Shown piece after piece: positions 52,940-57,026 of a stretch of DNA of 57,026 nt. The stretch is from assembly GCA_947090545.1 (NCBI GenBank), contig CAMUPC010000004.1, positions 1 to 57,026 of the forward strand, in the 5' to 3' direction. Source of the DNA: an uncultured Eubacterium sp. (GTDB taxonomy: Bacteria; Bacillota; Clostridia; Lachnospirales; Lachnospiraceae). The stretch's first letter is position 1. The number at the start of each line of letters is the position of its first letter. The notes beneath the pieces were generated by a model, which saw only the letters and a program-made list of their open reading frames with translations, ran no database searches and was not told where the DNA came from. Made by a program: the position numbers and the translations under genes.

Positions 52940-54445
52940 TTACGTAAATTGTTCCTGGTCTCTTGCAAGCTCGGACAAAAGCTGTTCCCTGCGCGTACCG
53001 ATTAAAAGCTGTTCATTGTAGCAAAGATACCGTGCACAAGAATGCTCTGCTAAAAATGCTGAAGATTCGATGCCGATCGTTAAATCCGTTACAAACACAA
53101 CCATTTCCTGGCTGCCTGTAAATGCCTGCTCCATAAAGTCAAACGCATGTTCCAGCGCAATGCCAGCGGCAAGCTCAGCTTGCTCTAAGCGCTCCTGCTG
53201 CTGATCAAATGGAATTTTTGCCGTTTCAAAGGCTTCCCTCGGGCCGAGCCCGCTTTGCGGAATGCTGTTTTTCAGCTCTTTTTGCAGCCATTCCTTGTTT
53301 TGAAGCTGGGTGCGGCTGTACAGGTTTCCTTCCCGTTCCAGCATCAGGGTTTCCTCTTGCTGTTTTAACAGCCTTGTATAGCAGATGTCCGGGGCTTTTG
53401 CGTCAGATAGCTGGCTGCGGTACTGTTTTAAAAATGTGTACCACAGGTCGGTCCGTTCCTTTTCCTGTGCGGCATGGATAAAATATTGGTTCAGCCCGTC
53501 GCAAATAAGGTTTGTGACGCTTAGGCGTTCATCAAAGGCGGCATGGCTGATCCGTGCAAAGAGCTGCGGGCGGATTTTTCCGGCAAGGATTTCCTGGATG
53601 CCGTAATCATCTTCGTATTTATGGAATAAGTCGAAGTAAGCGGCGGCATCCAGCGCTGTATCCTTATGGTGGATAAATTGTGCGACAACTTCTTCAGTGA
53701 CTGGAATGTGCAGGCTTTCATAAACCTTCATTAAATGGCTTAAGTCCTCCCAGCCCCTCGCCGTTACAAACTGGATTCCGTCCACATCTGTTTCCACACG
53801 GTAAAACTGGTTTGGGCGAAGCTCCAGGTAACTCAAAATGGCGCGGTGGATATGTGCCGCTTTTGCGTATTCCTTCCAGACGGTATAATCTGCTTCCAGC
53901 TCCATATAACGGACGCGGTCTAACGTTACCATATCAAAATCACGCACGGATTTATTATATTCAGGTGGGTTTCCTGCCGCGACGATGATCCATCCTTTTG
54001 GTACAGCCTGGTTGCCGAACGTCTTGCATTGCAGAAATTGCAGCATGGTTGGTGCCAGTGTTTCTGAAACACAGTTGATCTCGTCAATAAACAAAATGCC
54101 TTCAGTTAATTTGCTGTCGCGCATCTTGCGGTAGATACTGGAGATAATTTCACTCATGGTATATTCTGTGATGGAACAGGCTTTGCCGTTGTAGGTTTCT
54201 TCTATAATAAAGGGGAGCCCTACGGCACTTTGCCTTGTATGATGTGTAATGGTGTATGCCACCAGCCCAATGCGGCATTCCCTGGCAATCTGCTCCATAA
54301 TTTGTGTCTTGCCGATTCCTGGAGGACCGATTAAGAGGATTGGGCGCTGGCAGATGGCTGGAATCTGGTACATGCCAGATGCGTCTTTGGAAAGATACGC
54401 ATGTACCGTATGTTTGATTTCTTCTTTTGCTTGTTTGATATTCAT
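52940..54445 (-). CDS. MoxR-type AAA+ ATPase
   Basis: Protein of 501 aa with Walker A GPPGIGKTQ at 40-48, Walker B ILFIDE at about 116-121 and an Asn sensor region after VAAGNPPEYN. MoxR ATPases work as chaperones with a VWA-domain partner, often in metal insertion or enzyme activation. The partner gene lies immediately upstream, overlapping by 4 bases. Its C-terminal 250 residues are long and Gln-rich and not recognised. The adjacent larC suggests a link to nickel-enzyme assembly, which is an inference. Confidence 0.9.
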   Translation of the reverse strand: MNIKQAKEEIKHTVHAYLSKDASGMYQIPAICQRPILLIGPPGIGKTQIMEQIARECRIGLVAYTITHHTRQSAVGLPFIIEETYNGKACSITEYTMSEIISSIYRKMRDSKLTEGILFIDEINCVSETLAPTMLQFLQCKTFGNQAVPKGWIIVAAGNPPEYNKSVRDFDMVTLDRVRYMELEADYTVWKEYAKAAHIHRAILSYLELRPNQFYRVETDVDGIQFVTARGWEDLSHLMKVYESLHIPVTEEVVAQFIHHKDTALDAAAYFDLFHKYEDDYGIQEILAGKIRPQLFARISHAAFDERLSVTNLICDGLNQYFIHAAQEKERTDLWYTFLKQYRSQLSDAKAPDICYTRLLKQQEETLMLEREGNLYSRTQLQNKEWLQKELKNSIPQSGLGPREAFETAKIPFDQQQERLEQAELAAGIALEHAFDFMEQAFTGSQEMVVFVTDLTIGIESSAFLAEHSCARYLCYNEQLLIGTRREQLLSELARDQEQFT

Positions 54446-55758
54446 AAGTGCCTCCTCTGGTTGCCTGAGGTAAATTCTTCTGGTTGCAGCCGCAGGCGGA
54501 TTGCCCAGGGCGGAACGGTGGATTCCTCATAGTCTTGTAAAAATAAAAAAGCAGTCTGGTACGGCGGCCTTTTTTTGGGATAAGTCCCCTGCCCGTCTGT
54601 AAAATAAAGCAGCCCGCTCAGGTTTTGAAATGCCTGCTGCACGATTAGCTGGTTGACATACGTAAAAGCCGGGCAAAAATTTGTGCCGCCTCCGCCGATA
54701 ACCGTAAACTGGTGTAAAAAGCGTTCAAACTCGCCTAAATCCGTAATTTCCTGGTCGGAACGCACGGCATCGTCGCATTGTAAGATCCGTATCCTGCATG
54801 TAGTAAAAAAATGCTCTCGCTGGTGTAAGATTTCAAATGTTTCACGCAGAAAGTTTTTTACTAAGCTGCCGCTTGTAGATTCGCTCGTATCGATAACGAT
54901 GACGAATTCCTGGATTTTTTTGACTTCGCGTGTTTCTACAGGCTCTACCAGGGGCATGTTTCCATAAAGCTTTAGCCCATAGGTATAAAAATTCAAGTCA
55001 AATTCATCTGGGTTTGTATGAACCTCTTCCCGAAGCACAGCAAATTTTTTTAAAAAGTCACGGTAGCTTCGTCGGCTGCGTTCCGCACGAATCTGCGCAG
55101 CGAATAACTGTTTTCCTTTCTCAGATTCCCCTGTTTGCTGCGCTTGCTGAAGGGATGCCTGCCTTGCGATCTTGTCCCACTGCTTTTTTGCTTCTTGCTG
55201 CATGGGGACAGCTTTGCCTTTTGGATACCAGTAACGGTGGTCATCGGTGTAAAATTCTCTAGCAAGGGAAGCGGTTCGTTCTTCGCTTTGTGTCAAAAGG
55301 CTTTGGTAAATACTTGGCGCACTGATTGGGATTTGCCCTTCCTTTAGGTTTTGGTACGTTTGGCAGCGCAGCCAGGATAAGGCTCGTGTTGTGGAAGGCT
55401 TTTCCAGATGGTCGATCGTATATTCGACTGCGATATCACAGGCAAGGTTCCAAAGGCGCGGGTCACGTTTGCCTGTCAGCCATAAATGTGAAAAGATGCA
55501 GTGTAAAATGCTGTGCAGGTATGCGCGGGTTAAAAATTGGGGATTGTTTTGAAATACACGTAATGCCTGTGCAGAAGAAAAATACAGGCAGAATCCATCT
55601 GTTGCAAATGTAGAAAGGGATGCATCTGCTTTGGGTACCAGCGCGGAAAGCGCGGCACCTAAATAACGCAGGTCAACATACAGCTCGCTTTGTATCAAAG
55701 CAAGTGCCTTTACGGACATTTGATTTTCCCATTCTGTTTGTGTTTGTTTGTGGCGCAT
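54442..55758 (-). CDS. VWA-like protein with metallopeptidase-like N domain (DUF2201 type)
   Basis: Protein of 438 aa. The C-terminal half is a von Willebrand A-like domain with MIDAS residues in VIDTSESTSG, GGGGTNFCPAF and YFTDGQG, so it likely binds a metal ion and a partner protein. The N-terminal part resembles the DUF2201 metallopeptidase-like domain, but its motif here is YLHSILHCIFSH, with Ser where a zincin would have catalytic Glu. It is the expected partner of the MoxR-type ATPase, whose gene it overlaps by 4 bases. AGGAG precedes the ATG. Confidence 0.87.
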   Translation of the reverse strand: MRHKQTQTEWENQMSVKALALIQSELYVDLRYLGAALSALVPKADASLSTFATDGFCLYFSSAQALRVFQNNPQFLTRAYLHSILHCIFSHLWLTGKRDPRLWNLACDIAVEYTIDHLEKPSTTRALSWLRCQTYQNLKEGQIPISAPSIYQSLLTQSEERTASLAREFYTDDHRYWYPKGKAVPMQQEAKKQWDKIARQASLQQAQQTGESEKGKQLFAAQIRAERSRRSYRDFLKKFAVLREEVHTNPDEFDLNFYTYGLKLYGNMPLVEPVETREVKKIQEFVIVIDTSESTSGSLVKNFLRETFEILHQREHFFTTCRIRILQCDDAVRSDQEITDLGEFERFLHQFTVIGGGGTNFCPAFTYVNQLIVQQAFQNLSGLLYFTDGQGTYPKKRPPYQTAFLFLQDYEESTVPPWAIRLRLQPEEFTSGNQRRHL

Positions 55759-55783
55759 AGGTTATCTCCTGTTTTTGCTGAAA

Positions 55784-56755
55784 TCAAAAATGATCAAACG
55801 TATAGTTGTTCGTTTTTTCGTTCTTGCTGTGAAGCTGTTTGAAACGCAGCATGGCTGCATTTCCTTCACTCCAGCCTGACTGGGCGGCGAGTGCTAAAGC
55901 GCAGGTTATCTGCTGTATCGGAAGCAGCTTTTGCTCAAATAGAAAAAGAAGATCTGCAAGCCTTCGTTCCTGTACAAACCATTGGCAGATAAGCTCGCCT
56001 TGAGCAAGGATAAAATCTGCATATTGCTGTCGGCAGAAGCTGGATAATTGGAAGGGATATTTCAGGCGGTTAAACGCAATCCTGCAAAGTGTTTGGGCAG
56101 GCTCTTCGACGCAGGCTTTTGGGAAAACAGCATCGTACGCAGAAAAAACGATCCTATCGTCCTGGAAGCAGTGCCTGGCGCGGAAGCCTTCGCCGACGAT
56201 TTTGCGCCCGAAGATATGTGCGGGTGCAATTTCATCATATGCTTCATAATACTCAGGATAAAATAGCACAGTTTGTTCCTGCCCCACAAACGTGACTTCT
56301 ACATTCCACGAAATCTGCGCAAGGATCTGGCGCAAGCCTGTTTTTTCCGAGGGATGGCAGGTTAAAAATAACTGCCGGAGCTTTTGGCAGTTCATAAACG
56401 CATCGCTGCCAATCGTTTGCAGCCCAGATGCAAATTCCAGGCGGCGCAGGCAGCGGCAGTTATAAAACGCATAGTCTCCGATGGTATGGACTGAAGCTGG
56501 AAGCCGTACGGCTTCCAAGTAATTGCCGCATAATTGCGTCACAACTGTTCCCGGAGTTTTCGGTGTGGCAGTTGCTTCTTCCGGCAGCATACAGCTTGGT
56601 GCGAAGCAATAATTTCCCAGCTTTGTGACGGGGCATTCATCGATTTTGGATGGAAGCTCTACAAATGGGACTGGCGCAAAAGCACGCAGGATTTCGATTT
56701 CTCCTTCGTTCGTTTTTCTATAATAAAAATAGCCATTTTGTTTTTGTGTGTTCAT
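55784..56755 (-). CDS. BspA-type leucine-rich repeat protein
   Basis: Protein of 323 aa with three or so LRR_5-type repeats in the middle: LPASVHTIGDYAFYNC, LEFASGLQTIGSDAFMNC and a diverged one. No signal peptide is seen, so it is probably cytoplasmic, unlike secreted BspA proteins. The frame extends 47 codons further upstream, but that would begin above the promoter at 56787-56815; the ATG at 56755 behind AAAGGA is used. First gene of the LRR-VWA-MoxR-larC operon; perhaps a substrate-recognition partner. Confidence 0.8.
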   Translation of the reverse strand: MNTQKQNGYFYYRKTNEGEIEILRAFAPVPFVELPSKIDECPVTKLGNYCFAPSCMLPEEATATPKTPGTVVTQLCGNYLEAVRLPASVHTIGDYAFYNCRCLRRLEFASGLQTIGSDAFMNCQKLRQLFLTCHPSEKTGLRQILAQISWNVEVTFVGQEQTVLFYPEYYEAYDEIAPAHIFGRKIVGEGFRARHCFQDDRIVFSAYDAVFPKACVEEPAQTLCRIAFNRLKYPFQLSSFCRQQYADFILAQGELICQWFVQERRLADLLFLFEQKLLPIQQITCALALAAQSGWSEGNAAMLRFKQLHSKNEKTNNYTFDHF

Positions 56756-56786
56756 AGAGGCTGCATTCCTTTCCAAGCATGGCTTT

Positions 56787-56815
56787 AGTATAGCAGATAA
56801 TACGGTGGGCTGCAA
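56787..56815 (-). promoter_or_regulatory. Sigma-A-type promoter of the LRR-VWA-MoxR-larC operon
   Basis: On the minus strand, TTGCAG (56810-56815) and TATACT (56787-56792) are 17 bases apart. Transcription would start about 25 bases before the chosen LRR start codon. Confidence 0.65.
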
Positions 56816-56978
56816 GCTGTAAACGGTTTGTGGGCAGAATAAACGCATGAACAGGTCAAAGGAATATATCCTGTATTTATTTGGCGGGTTGGCCAATTTC
56901 TTCCAGCATGGTATATGCTAACGTGAATGAATCAAAATGGCAGCGGTTTCGGTCAAGTGTGCATTTTTGATCATACAG

Positions 56979-57018
56979 GGACGCCGGGAGAGGGGATGGG
57001 CACTTCCTGGCGGCGTCC
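56979..57018. terminator. Hairpin near the right edge
   Basis: GGACGCCG (56979-56986) pairs with CGGCGTCC (57011-57018). It may end a minus-strand transcript coming from beyond the window. No T-run is adjacent, and the rest of the edge from 56816 holds no gene. Confidence 0.4.
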
Positions 57019-57026
57019 GTTCCAGA

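Overview
The window reads as DNA of an anaerobic, low-to-mid G+C Clostridia, most likely a Lachnospiraceae-type bacterium. The basis is the gene content: class III ribonucleotide reductase, an [FeFe]-hydrogenase maturase (HydE), a siroheme sulfite/nitrite reductase-like protein, an AKR with 4Fe-4S motifs, DHHW/MBOAT and DUF4358 cell-envelope genes, DUF4317 and a CarD-like regulator. Ribosome binding sites are strong AGGAGG types. This assignment is inference; no rRNA, tRNA or CRISPR array was seen.

Layout. 0.2-12.6 kb: minus-strand envelope and signalling genes (chemotaxis transducer, DHHW/MBOAT acylation pair with a DUF4358 lipoprotein, transglutaminase-like protein, lgt, an Ig-like lipoprotein, an ECF sigma/anti-sigma pair, a PdaA-like deacetylase, an SDR and an AI-2E family permease). 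12.8-13.5 kb: a minimal tyrosine recombinase on the plus strand behind a structured leader. 13.7-16.1 kb: aroB, then 1.3 kb without a gene that carries a cluster of GTTGCGCAAC-like palindromes. 16.1-37.3 kb: mostly minus-strand metabolic genes (PPK2, NlpC/P60 protein, nrdD, pncB, LytTR regulator, sulfite reductase-like, AKR, HTH/membrane pair, acylphosphatase, TtcA-like, hydE, a truncated sigma-70-like protein, HD hydrolase, CDF, MATE, Dus, gltX), with trxA alone on the plus strand. 37.7-39.6 kb: an aminopeptidase P.

39.6-48.5 kb is the outstanding region: a complete replicon maintenance module on the plus strand, embedded in strongly AT-rich DNA and flanked by minus-strand genes. It consists of about 3 kb of non-coding DNA with a dozen dispersed copies of a 12-bp palindrome (TGAAGTACTTCA), then parA and parB, then about 2 kb of non-coding DNA with more than 20 direct repeats close to GGTAAGAGAAAACTGCGGT, then a Rep_3-type initiator, a perfect 19-bp inverted repeat and a third, tandem array of 15-18 bp units. 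The simplest reading is centromere, partition operon, iteron origin and initiator of a low-copy replicon. Because housekeeping genes (gltX, aroB, lgt, nrdD) lie on the same contiguous DNA, this is either a chromid/megaplasmid or a plasmid replicon integrated in a chromosome.

48.5-57.0 kb returns to minus-strand genes: a membrane protein, DUF4317, a 50-aa membrane peptide (plus strand), a CarD-like regulator, and a tight operon of LRR protein, VWA/metallopeptidase-like protein, MoxR-type AAA+ ATPase and LarC (nickel-pincer cofactor synthesis).
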